A stretch of DNA of 33,032 nucleotides from Mesorhizobium norvegicum (lineage in GTDB: Bacteria > Pseudomonadota > Alphaproteobacteria > Rhizobiales > Rhizobiaceae). Shown in pieces: positions 15,046-23,307 of this stretch; the first letter of the stretch is position 1, and each line of letters begins with the position of its first letter. The notes beneath the pieces are model-generated. The model did no database searches. It had not been told where the DNA came from and saw nothing but the letters and a program-made list of their open reading frames with translations. The stretch spans positions 17,276-50,307 of the forward strand of contig NZ_SMYZ01000006.1 of assembly GCF_004919685.1 (NCBI RefSeq), given 5' to 3'. Both the position numbers and the translations under genes were made by a program.

Positions 15046-16341
15046 TCACGAGCCAAGCAGCGATTCTATTTCAGCAGCAAGCCGCAACAGACGCCGGTCA
15101 TGCCCATTGCGTGCCACCAGCATCAATCCGGCGGGCAGTGCTGTGCCTGGCATCGGCAGCGAGATCGCACAAAGGTCGAACTGGTTGGCGACCTGCGTGT
15201 TGCGCAGCAGCAGGCCTTCGGTGCGGTCGCGCAGCTCGGTATCCTCAGACATCGAAATGATGGTCGGCGCCGTCACCGGTGTGGTCGGCAGAGCCAGCAC
15301 ATCGACCGATGCCAGCCGCTCGTCCATGGCAGCGACGAGCGCTGCACGACGGCGCATTGCCCTGATGTAGACAGGCGTCGGCAGCATTGCCGCCCGCGAC
15401 AAAGGCCCGCTGACATGCGGGTCGACCGGCACCGATGCCCCTGTCGCCAGCCAGTCGGCATGCACTTCGGCCCCTTCCATCGCAGCGATCGAACCACGCT
15501 TGGTCGCCGCGCGCATGTCGGCAAGCAGATCATCGATCGGCAGGTCCGCGATCCGTGCGCCGGCCCGTTCGGCCTTGCCGAGACAGCGCTCGAACGCTGC
15601 CGCGACCTCACCATCCGTCTCTTCGAAAAGGACGCCACGCGGGATGCCTATGCGAAGCCCAGCCAAGGCAATGGGCGCCAGCGCTGCCGCTTCCGCGCCA
15701 GCCATCACGGCGTCGGCGGCGGCACACTGAGCGACGGTTCGGGCCAGCGGCCCGATCGAGTCCAGCGTGGCCGACAGTGGGAACGCGCCGGCGAGCGGCA
15801 CGCGTCGCGCTGTCGGCTTGAAGCCGACAACACCGTTGAGTGAAGCCGGAATGCGTATCGAACCACCGGTGTCGGAACCGATCGATACTTCGCTCGTCCC
15901 CTCGCCGACTGAAACGCCGGCGCCCGAGGAAGAGCCGCCCGGAATGCGACCGGCGTCAACGGCATTGCCGGGCGTGCCAAAATGCTGATTGTCGCCGATC
16001 GCGGTAAAGGCGAATTCGGTCATGTTGGTCTTGCCGATGATGACCGCGCCGGCCTGCCGCAGCCGGCTGACAATGGCGGCATCGCACAAGGCGGGCGCGG
16101 CGGTCTTGCGCATCAGCGAACCGGCCGTGGTTGGTTCGCCGGCGACATCCAACAGATCCTTGATCGAGACAATGGTGCCGTCGAGTGGTCCGAGCTTCAC
16201 CCCTGCCCGCTTGCGGGCATCGCTGGCGTCAGCCGCCGCTCGTGCGGCTTCGGCATAGAGCTTCGTGAACACGCGCTCTTCACCGGCACGGGCGGCAAGG
16301 CGCGCAAGGATGATTTCCAGGTGATCACGGACTGATTGCAT
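15046..16341 (-). CDS. Amidase (amidase-signature family hydrolase)
   Basis: A 431-residue amidase-signature enzyme that hydrolyses a carboxamide to acid and ammonia. The Ser-cisSer-Lys triad is visible: K61 (VSIKDLLDVAG), S137 (PGGSSSGAG) and S161 (SDTGGSIRIPAS), with the 24-residue spacing between serines that the family shows. The glycine/serine-rich core spans about residues 55-190; the C-terminal half is the variable substrate region. There is no signal peptide, so it is cytosolic. Length and sequence do not suggest GatA, which is longer and sits with gatB/C. It is a single minus-strand gene, convergent with the small secreted protein gene. The substrate is unknown; generic amide or carbamate scavenging is the safe call. 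Confidence 0.9.
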   Translation of the reverse strand: MQSVRDHLEIILARLAARAGEERVFTKLYAEAARAAADASDARKRAGVKLGPLDGTIVSIKDLLDVAGEPTTAGSLMRKTAAPALCDAAIVSRLRQAGAVIIGKTNMTEFAFTAIGDNQHFGTPGNAVDAGRIPGGSSSGAGVSVGEGTSEVSIGSDTGGSIRIPASLNGVVGFKPTARRVPLAGAFPLSATLDSIGPLARTVAQCAAADAVMAGAEAAALAPIALAGLRIGIPRGVLFEETDGEVAAAFERCLGKAERAGARIADLPIDDLLADMRAATKRGSIAAMEGAEVHADWLATGASVPVDPHVSGPLSRAAMLPTPVYIRAMRRRAALVAAMDERLASVDVLALPTTPVTAPTIISMSEDTELRDRTEGLLLRNTQVANQFDLCAISLPMPGTALPAGLMLVARNGHDRRLLRLAAEIESLLGS

Positions 16342-16448
16342 TTTCGGTGTCGGACTCCAGACGCCTTGAACGTCCTTGGGGCATGGCTTGCCGAGACTTA
16401 ACCCGGCGCAGGCGGTTTTGCACCCTGTCGAATACGAGGAAAAATCCG

Positions 16449-16796
16449 ATGCTCTATAAAGGCAGCTGCCACTGCGGCAAGGTCGCCTTCGAATTCAAGG
16501 CCGAACTGACCGGCGCCGTGCGGTGCAATTGCTCGATTTGCTCACGCAAGGGCGCCCTGTTGTGTGCCATTCCGCACGGGACCTTGCAGGTCCTGGCCTG
16601 GGGCGACGATCTCGGCACCTACACATTCGGCAACCATGCCATCGCGCACCGGTTCTGCCGGGCCTGCGGCATCCATCCCTTTGCGGAGGACGTCGGCGAA
16701 GGGAACGAACGAAGCGCCTACGTCAACCTCAACTGCGTCGCCGATATCGACCCGTCCACCTTGCCAGTCTTCGATTTCGATGGACGTTCGGCCTGA
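16449..16796 (+). CDS. GFA (glutathione-dependent formaldehyde-activating-like) zinc-binding protein
   Basis: A 115-residue protein of the GFA/CENP-V fold. Zinc ligands appear in the family order: CHCG (residues 7-10), CNCSIC (about 25-30) and CRACG (about 74-78). The family was named after a glutathione-dependent formaldehyde-activating enzyme, but most small members are uncharacterised and the name should not be read as a function. ATG 16449 was picked because GAGGAAAAA sits just upstream and the domain begins at once; the frame extends to 16347 without domain content. It stands alone between the divergent amidase gene and the convergent SDR gene. Confidence 0.88.
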   Translation: MLYKGSCHCGKVAFEFKAELTGAVRCNCSICSRKGALLCAIPHGTLQVLAWGDDLGTYTFGNHAIAHRFCRACGIHPFAEDVGEGNERSAYVNLNCVADIDPSTLPVFDFDGRSA

Positions 16797-16812
16797 GCGA
16801 TTCCGGATCGCC

Positions 16813-17721
16813 TTACCGGTAACCCGTTGCATCGGCGGGTTTGCCGGCATCCTGGATCTCCGGCACATAGCGCCAGGCATCGGGCCGCGAACCGTCGAGA
16901 TCGGTAAAGCCATAGACCCGCGCCAGCCCGCCGCTGGATAGCGACTGCCCGTTCCAGCGCGAGCGATCCGGATCCGCGGCCAAAGCGGCAACGGCGCGGC
17001 CGACGAAGCGTGGCGTCTCGGAAATGACGATATGCGGCACTGCGGCAGTAGCATCGCGCCAGTTTTTTTCGGCGACGCCATAAATCTCCAGCATCATTTC
17101 CGAGCGCATCCAGCCGGGCGTCAACGAAACCGAGGTGGCGCCGTGTTTTGCAAGGTCCTTGGCGTGGACCCATGCCATGCGGTTCACCGCAACCTTGGCA
17201 AGATCGTAGAAGGGCGACAGGCGATAGTGCTCGGCATTGTATTCGGCAGTGCCATCGGTGATCTCGACGAGCAGGCCGCCGGGCCGTTCGATCATAAGGG
17301 GCAGCGCATGATGGGCGGTGATCAGATGCGTGTCGATGGCCAGGCGCAGCATGCGCAAGCCGTTGTCCAGATTGTGCTCCCAGACCGGCTTGTCCCATTC
17401 GAACAGCTTTTCACCGCCCCAGATATCGTTGACCAGTATATCGAGACGGCCTTGTTCGGCGCGGATTCGCTCGACCAGCCTGCGCACATCGTCAGCCATG
17501 AGATGATCCACCTGCACGGCGATGCCCCTGCCGCCGTTCGCAGTCACCATTTCCGCCGTCTCCTCGATGGTTTCGGGCCGGGCATATTCGGATTGTTGGG
17601 CGCGCGTGCTGCGCCCGGTGACATAGACGGTGGCGCCGACAGCGCCGAGTTCGACCGCTATGCCTCGTCCGGCGCCGCGCGTCCCGCCGGCGACCAGGGC
17701 AACTTTCCCTTGCAACGTCAT
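16813..17721 (-). CDS. Short-chain dehydrogenase/reductase (SDR)
   Basis: A 302-residue SDR, longer than the classical 250. The cofactor motif is GGTRGAGRG (residues 12-20), where arginines nearby and GRSTR (36-40) suggest NADP preference. The catalytic pair is Y172-x-x-x-K176 (FYDLAKVAVN). The usual catalytic serine position is not obvious: the segment reads VEITDGTAEY, so a threonine may replace it. LTPGWMRSEMM near residue 210 is the typical post-catalytic loop. GGGAG is well spaced before the ATG. It is divergent from a TetR regulator whose predicted operator lies between them, so it is probably the regulated target. The substrate is unknown. Confidence 0.88.
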   Translation of the reverse strand: MTLQGKVALVAGGTRGAGRGIAVELGAVGATVYVTGRSTRAQQSEYARPETIEETAEMVTANGGRGIAVQVDHLMADDVRRLVERIRAEQGRLDILVNDIWGGEKLFEWDKPVWEHNLDNGLRMLRLAIDTHLITAHHALPLMIERPGGLLVEITDGTAEYNAEHYRLSPFYDLAKVAVNRMAWVHAKDLAKHGATSVSLTPGWMRSEMMLEIYGVAEKNWRDATAAVPHIVISETPRFVGRAVAALAADPDRSRWNGQSLSSGGLARVYGFTDLDGSRPDAWRYVPEIQDAGKPADATGYR

Positions 17722-17783
17722 TGAACTCTCCCAAAAACGGACTCATCGATCAGACACGGGCTGGCCTGTGCTGTTCACAGCAT

Positions 17784-17807
17784 ATATAAATGATCATTCG
17801 GTTATAT
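17784..17807. promoter_or_regulatory. Candidate TetR operator between SDR and regulator genes
   Basis: An imperfect 24-bp palindrome (ATATAA...TTATAT) is centred on the perfect core AATGATCATT (17789-17798). It lies 13 bp before the TetR start and 63 bp before the SDR start, a classic divergent layout for TetR autoregulation. Confidence 0.5.
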
Positions 17808-17819
17808 CAGGATGTCAAG

Positions 17820-18398
17820 ATGACCCGGCCAAAAACCCAGTCCGACGAGCAGGTGCTGGAGACCGCGCACCGGCTGATCCACGAGCATGGTCCCGAAGCA
17901 CTCACCTTCGAACGTCTGGCAAAGGCTTGTGGTCTCTCTGGTGCAACGCTGGTGCAGCGCTTCAAGAACAAGGCGCAACTGAAACAGCGAACCTTGCTGC
18001 ACGCCTGGGACAGTCTCGACGAGAACACCAGAACGCTGGCAGCCACCGTTCCCAGAACCCCAGCCGGCGCGGTCGCGCTTCTGGTGGCGCTGTCGCAATT
18101 CTATGGCGGCATCGAATCCTATGCCGAAGGCCTGCTGGTCCTGCGCGAGGATCTGCGCGATCCCGTGCTCAGGGCGCGGGGTGCGGCCTGGAAGGCGTTC
18201 CTGTGCGACGCTCTTGCAGCTCGTTTTGCTGAAACGCCCGACCCGCCACGCGACATCGGCCTGCTGATGGCCTCGCATTGGCAAGGCTCGTTGCTGTGGT
18301 GGAGCTTTGACCCGGTGATCGAAGTGGCCGCTTATGTCGAGGACAGCCTGAACCGCTTTGTCGCCGCCGTCACAACGGCAGCGGCCCGAAAACCGTGA
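17820..18398 (+). CDS. TetR/AcrR-family transcriptional regulator
   Basis: A 192-residue TetR regulator. The N-terminal helix-turn-helix spans about residues 8-50, with FERLAKACGLSGATLVQRFKNK matching the TetR pattern, although VQRF replaces the more usual YYHF/YRHF. The C-terminal helical domain is ligand-binding and dimerising. The start at 17820 (MTRPKTQSD) has AGGA at 17809-17812 before it; an earlier ATG at 17790 in frame lies inside the predicted operator. It is divergent from the SDR gene and convergent with the MFS gene, 50 bp away. It most likely represses the SDR gene and itself, and may respond to the SDR substrate or a related compound. Confidence 0.88.
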   Translation: MTRPKTQSDEQVLETAHRLIHEHGPEALTFERLAKACGLSGATLVQRFKNKAQLKQRTLLHAWDSLDENTRTLAATVPRTPAGAVALLVALSQFYGGIESYAEGLLVLREDLRDPVLRARGAAWKAFLCDALAARFAETPDPPRDIGLLMASHWQGSLLWWSFDPVIEVAAYVEDSLNRFVAAVTTAAARKP

Positions 18399-18448
18399 TG
18401 GTTCTCGGGCCGACGCGCAGTGTCAGGGGAGCCTGATTTGCGTCCAGG

Positions 18449-19663
18449 CTACTCGGCCCGCTTCGGGCCGCGCAGGAACACCACGATGGCCGCCAGCAAT
18501 GTCGCCGCGCCGCAATAGGCGAAGGCGCTGGCCACGCCTGCATGGTCGACCAGCAAGCCGCCGAAGACAGCACCGAGCGCAATCGCCACCTGGAACGTCG
18601 CCACCATCAGTCCGCCGGCGCTCTCTGCCTGATCGGGCGCGGCCCGCACCAGCCAGCTCTGCAGCCCGACCGGCACCGCGCCGAAGGCAAAGCCCCAGAC
18701 CGCAACCGCGGCAGCGGCGACCGTGGGCGAAGCGCCGAAAACCAGCATCGAGGCGGCTGCCAGAGCAATCAGCAGGGGTGCCAGAGCGACCGCTGCCTTG
18801 AGGCTGCGTTCGGCCAGGATGCCGCCGGCGACATTGCCGAAGAAGCCGCCTATGCCATAGGCCAGCAGCACCAGCGAGATCGTCTCGATGTCAAGCACGG
18901 GCACCTTCTCGAGGAAGGGGCGGACATAGGTGAAACCGGCAAAGTGTCCCGAAGCGACCAGCAGCACGACCAGCAGGGCGACCCTGATCGACGGACGCTC
19001 CAGCACATCGAGCAAGGTGCGGAAGCTCGCCACACCCACGGGCGGCAATTTCGGAATGGTGGCCAGTTGCACCAGCAGCGCCAAGGCGGCAACGACAGTG
19101 GCAATCATGAAGGCCGTGCGCCAGCCCCAGATGTCGCCGACATAGGCGCCGACCGGCGCCGCGCAGACGGTCGCCAGCGAAACCCCGGTGAGGATGATCG
19201 ACATGGCGCGCGGCATCAGCCGCATCGGCACCAGCCGCAGCGCCATGGCCGCCGACATCGCCCAGAAGCCGCCGAGCGCAACGCCGAGCACGACACGGGC
19301 AAGCAGAAGCACGGGCAGCGATGAGGCAAAGGTGGCCAGAAGGTTGGACAGGATCAGGAACACCGTCAGCATCCACATCACCAGCCTGCGGTCCATACGC
19401 CTGGTGATGATGGCCATGGTGGGTGCGGCGATGGCGCCGACGATCGCGGTTGCCGTCACTGCCTGTCCGGCCACGCCCTCGCTGACGCCGAGATCGCGCG
19501 CCATCGGCGTCAGCAGGCTGGCGGGCAGAAATTCAGCCGTCACCAGACCAAACACCCCAAGTGCCAGCGAAACCACGGCACCCCAGGCCGGTTCGGTTCG
19601 TTCGTCGGAGTCTGCAGGGTTCAGAAGAGCAGCGTCGATGACGCCTGTCGCGGGTTCGGCCAT
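18449..19663 (-). CDS. MFS transporter, DHA1-type drug/metabolite exporter
   Basis: A 404-residue major facilitator protein with about 12 membrane helices, in the sugar-efflux/purine-efflux/multidrug (DHA1) branch. After a polar N-terminus (~28 residues), the first helix reads VVSLALGVFGLVTAEF, and the motif between helices 2 and 3 is ITRRMDRRLVM, a variant of the MFS A motif. The GVSLATVCAAPVGAYVGD stretch in helix 5 resembles the antiporter C motif of drug exporters. ATG 19663 is selected because GGAGA precedes it; the open frame continues to 19756 into the divergent gene. An AraC regulator is transcribed divergently from 92 bp away and is the likely controller. The exported compound is unknown. 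Confidence 0.9.
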   Translation of the reverse strand: MAEPATGVIDAALLNPADSDERTEPAWGAVVSLALGVFGLVTAEFLPASLLTPMARDLGVSEGVAGQAVTATAIVGAIAAPTMAIITRRMDRRLVMWMLTVFLILSNLLATFASSLPVLLLARVVLGVALGGFWAMSAAMALRLVPMRLMPRAMSIILTGVSLATVCAAPVGAYVGDIWGWRTAFMIATVVAALALLVQLATIPKLPPVGVASFRTLLDVLERPSIRVALLVVLLVASGHFAGFTYVRPFLEKVPVLDIETISLVLLAYGIGGFFGNVAGGILAERSLKAAVALAPLLIALAAASMLVFGASPTVAAAAVAVWGFAFGAVPVGLQSWLVRAAPDQAESAGGLMVATFQVAIALGAVFGGLLVDHAGVASAFAYCGAATLLAAIVVFLRGPKRAE

Positions 19664-19681
19664 GGTCAGTCTCCGATGTGT

Positions 19682-19705
19682 TTGCAGCGCAGCATTTGGC
19701 TGCAA
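19682..19705. promoter_or_regulatory. Inverted repeat between MFS and AraC genes
   Basis: TTGCAGC (19682-19688) and GCTGCAA (19699-19705) form 7-bp inverted arms with a 10-bp spacer in the 91-bp divergent promoter region. This is a possible regulator site. AraC proteins more often bind direct repeats, so this is tentative. Confidence 0.3.
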
Positions 19706-19754
19706 TGCAACATAGGGAGTGACCACCTGGAGTTTCCATGCTAGAAACACCATC

Positions 19755-20741
19755 ATGTTTGATCATTCGTCCAAAATTCCAATCACTGGCGACCCGCTTA
19801 CCGACATATTGCGCGGTTTGCGCCTCGATGGCGTCGAATATGGCCGCTGCGAAATGAAGGAGCCCTGGGGCATCCAGTTCCCGGCTCAACCCGCAGCGCG
19901 GTTTCATTTCATCGGCCGTAGAGGTTGCTGGCTGAAGCAGCCCTCCGGCGAATGGGTGGAGCTCAATGCAGGCGATGCGATCCTGCTGCCGCGCGGTGGT
20001 GCCCATGTGCTTGCCAGCGAACCCGGCGCCCAGGCTTGGCCGATCCACGGCTACGAGCTCGAGGAAGTCTGCAAGGACGTCTACTGCACTTCGAACGAAG
20101 AGATGTGCAGCAAGGACTGCAAACCGGGAACGCTGCTGTTCTGCGCCAGTATGTATTTCAATCTCGATGGCCTGCATCCCCTGCTCGGCATGATGCCGGA
20201 CGTGATGCGCACGCATGAGCTGGAAGCCTACGAGCCCGGCATTCCGCATCTTTTGGAATCGATGGCGCGTGAGGTGACGATGGAACGCGTCGGCTCCGGC
20301 GGCATCCTGGCGCGGCTCGCTGACGTGCTTGCCGCCACCGTCATCCGCTCATGGGTCGAGCGCGGCTGTGGCGACTCGTCCGGCTGGATCGCCGCGGTCA
20401 GGGACCGCGAAATCGGCCGCGTGCTGGCCGCCATCCATCTCGAACCGAACCACGACTGGACGGTCGAGTCGCTGGCCCGGATGATGGGCGCTTCACGATC
20501 GGGATTTGCCGAGCGCTTCGCCACCATCGTTGGTGAAACGCCGGCAAAATATGTCACCCAGGTCAGAATGCATCAGGCGCGACAATGGCTGGTCCGCGAC
20601 AGGATGAAGATCTCCGTCGTTGCCGCGCGTCTCGGCTATGAATCGGACGCCGCCTTCAGCCGCGCCTTCAAGCGCGTCATCGGCTCGGCGCCCAGCCACC
20701 TACGCGCCGAGGAACAGGCTGATATCCGCCAGGCCAGTTGA
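19755..20741 (+). CDS. AraC-family transcriptional regulator with N-terminal cupin domain
   Basis: A 328-residue regulator. Residues ~1-200 are a cupin-type sensor (cupin_6/AraC-binding class), with the beta-strand-rich stretch RFHFIGRRGCWLKQPSGEW and ILLPRGGAHVL. Residues ~225-325 hold the two helix-turn-helix AraC DNA-binding domain, including WTVESLARMMGASRSGFAERF and the C-terminal ARLGYESDAAFSRAFKR signature. The sensor half has a cysteine cluster (C-KDVYC, MCSKDC; about residues 109-125), which could bind metal or sense electrophiles. ATG 19755 starts the family-typical FDHSSKIPITGDPLTDIL region. This architecture commonly controls an adjacent efflux gene, here the divergent MFS exporter. 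Confidence 0.9.
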   Translation: MFDHSSKIPITGDPLTDILRGLRLDGVEYGRCEMKEPWGIQFPAQPAARFHFIGRRGCWLKQPSGEWVELNAGDAILLPRGGAHVLASEPGAQAWPIHGYELEEVCKDVYCTSNEEMCSKDCKPGTLLFCASMYFNLDGLHPLLGMMPDVMRTHELEAYEPGIPHLLESMAREVTMERVGSGGILARLADVLAATVIRSWVERGCGDSSGWIAAVRDREIGRVLAAIHLEPNHDWTVESLARMMGASRSGFAERFATIVGETPAKYVTQVRMHQARQWLVRDRMKISVVAARLGYESDAAFSRAFKRVIGSAPSHLRAEEQADIRQAS

Positions 20742-20793
20742 GGTTCTGTCCGCGTTGTGCACGCCCGCTACGGCTGGACGCAAGCAGCTCGCT

Positions 20794-21879
20794 CTATCCA
20801 GCGTGCCGCAAGCTGACGCCGCTGCCCTTGTCGAACAGCACCACCTTGTCCGGATTCCAGGCAAAGCGCACCGACTGCTCGATGGCCACATCGGTCCTGG
20901 CCGGCACGGTGGCACGTAGCGTCGCGTCGCCGACGCGCAGCGTCAGGATCTTTTCGACGCCATGGTTCTCGACGTCGTGGACACGCGCCTCGACTGGGGC
21001 GCCGCTCTCGAGATAGACATCCTCGGGACGAATGCCGAAGACGAGCGGGCGACCATCGGTCGCCGCACTCGCCTTGGCTCCCCCTGAAAAAGGCAGTTCG
21101 AAATTCAACGGTGCCATCACCGCGCGGCCGTTAACTAGCTTGCCGTCGATGAGGTTCATCGGCGGCGAGCCGACGAAGCTCGCCACATAGGTGTCGCGCG
21201 GATTGTTGTAGATCTCGTGCGGTGTGCCGGTCTGGACGATGCGGCCGTGGTTGAGCACGCCGACCTTGTCGCCCATCGACATCGCTTCGATCTGGTCGTG
21301 GGTGACGAACAGGAAGGTGGCGCCAAGCTGCATCTGCAGGTTCTTCAGTTCCGTGCGCAGCGCCTCGCGCAGCTTGGCGTCGAGCGCCGACAGCGGCTCG
21401 TCCATCAGGAATACGCGCGGCTTGCGCACGATGGCGCGGCCGATGGAGACGCGCTGCATCTCGCCGCCCGACAGCTTGTCGGTCTTGCGGTCGAGCAGAT
21501 GTTCGATCCTCAGCGTGCGGGCAGCGCGGTCGACGCGATCCTTGATCTCGGCGTCGGGCAGCCGGCGGATCTTCGGCTTCAGCGGGAACTCGAGATTTTC
21601 GCGCACCGTATAGCGCGGATAGAGCGAGTATTGCTGCAGCACCAGCGCCACGTCACGCTCGGCCGCACCCCAGTCGGCAACGTCGACGCCGTCGATGAAG
21701 ACCTGGCCTTCGCTCGGCTTCTCCAGCCCGGCGATCAGCCGCAGCGTCGTCGTCTTGCCGGCGCCCGTCTCGCCCAGCAGCACGAAGAATTCGCCGTCGG
21801 CGATGTCGAGATCGAGCCCGGTCAAGGCGGTGTGGTTGCCGAAGGTCTTCGAGATGTTCTTGAGCTGGATATGGGCCAT
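20794..21879 (-). CDS. Carbohydrate ABC transporter ATPase (second of two)
   Basis: A 361-residue MalK/UgpC-like ATPase of a CUT1 sugar importer. It has the ATPase domain (1-~235) with Walker A GETGAGKTTT (36-45), signature LSGGEMQRV, Walker B VFLMDEP and H-loop VTHDQ, followed by a C-terminal OB-fold (TOBE) regulatory domain with FGIRPEDVYLE. The fourth Walker residue is T rather than the common S. All catalytic residues appear intact. It is the last gene of the importer operon, 106 bp after the other ATPase gene. The two ATPases differ throughout, so a heterodimeric motor, as in the GlpS/GlpT glycerol-3-phosphate importer of rhizobia, is likely. Confidence 0.92.
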   Translation of the reverse strand: MAHIQLKNISKTFGNHTALTGLDLDIADGEFFVLLGETGAGKTTTLRLIAGLEKPSEGQVFIDGVDVADWGAAERDVALVLQQYSLYPRYTVRENLEFPLKPKIRRLPDAEIKDRVDRAARTLRIEHLLDRKTDKLSGGEMQRVSIGRAIVRKPRVFLMDEPLSALDAKLREALRTELKNLQMQLGATFLFVTHDQIEAMSMGDKVGVLNHGRIVQTGTPHEIYNNPRDTYVASFVGSPPMNLIDGKLVNGRAVMAPLNFELPFSGGAKASAATDGRPLVFGIRPEDVYLESGAPVEARVHDVENHGVEKILTLRVGDATLRATVPARTDVAIEQSVRFAWNPDKVVLFDKGSGVSLRHAG

Positions 21880-21985
21880 GTCTACCGTCTCAATTTCTTT
21901 TTCGAGGGCGTCTGCCCTCCGCTATGGCTCCGGGCGTTCGATTGTTCGAAAGGCCAAATCGTTGACCTTTCGTGCCCTTCGGCCA

Positions 21986-23089
21986 TCACAATCTCACTTC
22001 CAGCGACTTGCCGCTTGCCGTGTCGAAGAAATGCGCCTGGGCCGGATCGATCCTGGCGAACACCTTCTCGCCGGGACCGCTGACGAACCCGCTCTTGGTG
22101 CGTGCGCGCAGCATCTTGGAGCCGACTTTGAGGTCGACAATGTCGAAGGAGCCGAGCGGCTCGACGATCTGCGTCTCGACCGGCAGGAACCCCTCGGCCG
22201 CATCGCGGCGGATGAGGACGCCTTCCGGCCGGATGCCGAGCGCCAGCTGGCTGCCGGCATGGCCGTTGAGCTTCGACAGCAGCGCCCGCGGGAACTCGAA
22301 GCCGGCGGCAGCCCCGCCGACCGTCACCGAGACCGAGGACGCCGTCTCGGCGACCGCCGCATCGGCGACATTCATCACCGGACTGCCGACGAACTGTGCC
22401 ACGAACAGGTTTGCCGGGTGCGAATAGACCTCGTCGGGCGAGCCGACCTGCTGCAGCACGCCTTCATGCATGATGACGATGCGGTCGGCGAGGCTCATCG
22501 CCTCGATCTGGTCGTGCGTGACATAGATGGTGGTCGAGCCCTGCTTGATGTGCAGCCGCTTGATCTCGGCCCGCATCTCCTCGCGCAGCTTGGCGTCGAG
22601 CGCGCCGATCGGCTCGTCCATCAGCATCGCCTTCGGCCGCCGCACCAGCGCCCGGCCGATGGCCACACGCTGCATGTCGCCGCCTGAAAGCGCCGACGGC
22701 TTCTTGTCGAGCAGGTCTAATATTTGCAGCGTCTTGGCAACCGAGCGCACTTCCTGTTCGATCTCGGCCTTGCTCTTGCGTGTGGCGCGTAGGGGAAAGG
22801 CGATGTTCTCGTAGACGCTCATATGCGGATAGAGCGAGAACGACTGGAAGACCATGGCGATGTCGCGGTCGGCGGCCTTCAGATGCTGGATCGGTTTGCC
22901 GTCGATAAGGATGTCGCCCTCGTCGATCGTCTCCAGTCCGGCGATGGCGCGCAGCGTCGTCGTCTTGCCGCAACCCGACTGGCCGAGCAGCACGATGAAC
23001 TCGTTGTCGGAGATCTTCAGGTTGAGGTCCTTGATGACCTGGACGGCGCCGAAGAATTTCTGGACGCCGCGAAGCTCGATCTGGGTCAA
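21986..23089 (-). CDS. Carbohydrate ABC transporter ATPase (first of two)
   Basis: A 367-residue MalK-like ATPase. Motifs: Walker A GQSGCGKTTT (36-45), Q-loop MVFQSFSLYPHMSV, signature LSGGDMQRV, Walker B AMLMDEP and H-loop VTHDQ. A TOBE-type C-terminal domain carries LGIRPEGV. The apparent start is TTG at 23089, which overlaps the stop of the preceding small gene by four bases (TTGA) and has GGGAG seven bases upstream; no ATG is suitably placed before the conserved MTQIELRGV start. It forms the energy-coupling unit together with the ATPase encoded at 20794-21879 and couples ATP hydrolysis to sugar import. Confidence 0.92.
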   Translation of the reverse strand: MTQIELRGVQKFFGAVQVIKDLNLKISDNEFIVLLGQSGCGKTTTLRAIAGLETIDEGDILIDGKPIQHLKAADRDIAMVFQSFSLYPHMSVYENIAFPLRATRKSKAEIEQEVRSVAKTLQILDLLDKKPSALSGGDMQRVAIGRALVRRPKAMLMDEPIGALDAKLREEMRAEIKRLHIKQGSTTIYVTHDQIEAMSLADRIVIMHEGVLQQVGSPDEVYSHPANLFVAQFVGSPVMNVADAAVAETASSVSVTVGGAAAGFEFPRALLSKLNGHAGSQLALGIRPEGVLIRRDAAEGFLPVETQIVEPLGSFDIVDLKVGSKMLRARTKSGFVSGPGEKVFARIDPAQAHFFDTASGKSLEVRL

Positions 23090-23307
23090 TGCTGTGCTCC
23101 CGGATTTCGCACCTGGCCGGTGCCGGCCTTCTCCTCAGGCGCGATCTTCGAGGTGATGTTGAAGCCGATCAGCCCGATCAGGATGATGGTCAGGCCGTAG
23201 GTGTGCAACAGCAGGTTCCAGGGCTGGCAGAGCGCGATGATGCCGAGCACCATCAGCACCTGGCTGCCGGGCTCCAGATATTTCTGATTGATGGCGCGAA
23301 AGCTCAT
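23086..23307 (-). CDS. Small two-helix membrane protein of the sugar importer operon
   Basis: A 73-residue protein with two predicted membrane segments (about residues 16-31, VLMVLGIIALCQPWNL, and 35-52, TYGLTIILIGLIGFNITS) and a short polar C-terminal tail rich in charged residues. It overlaps the permease gene upstream by four bases (ATGA) and the ATPase gene downstream by four, so all three are translationally coupled and the gene is clearly real. It is not a standard CUT1 subunit. It could be an accessory or stabilising subunit of the permease, comparable in position only to the small membrane protein found in rhizobial glycerol-3-phosphate importer operons. I do not recognise a named family. 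Confidence 0.82.
   Translation of the reverse strand: MSFRAINQKYLEPGSQVLMVLGIIALCQPWNLLLHTYGLTIILIGLIGFNITSKIAPEEKAGTGQVRNPGAQH

Noticed and set aside
21904..21919. GAGGGC-GTCT-GCCCTC hairpin between the two ATPase genes
   Set aside because: In the direction of transcription it is followed by an A-rich, not T-rich, stretch, so it is unlikely to be a terminator; left unassigned.
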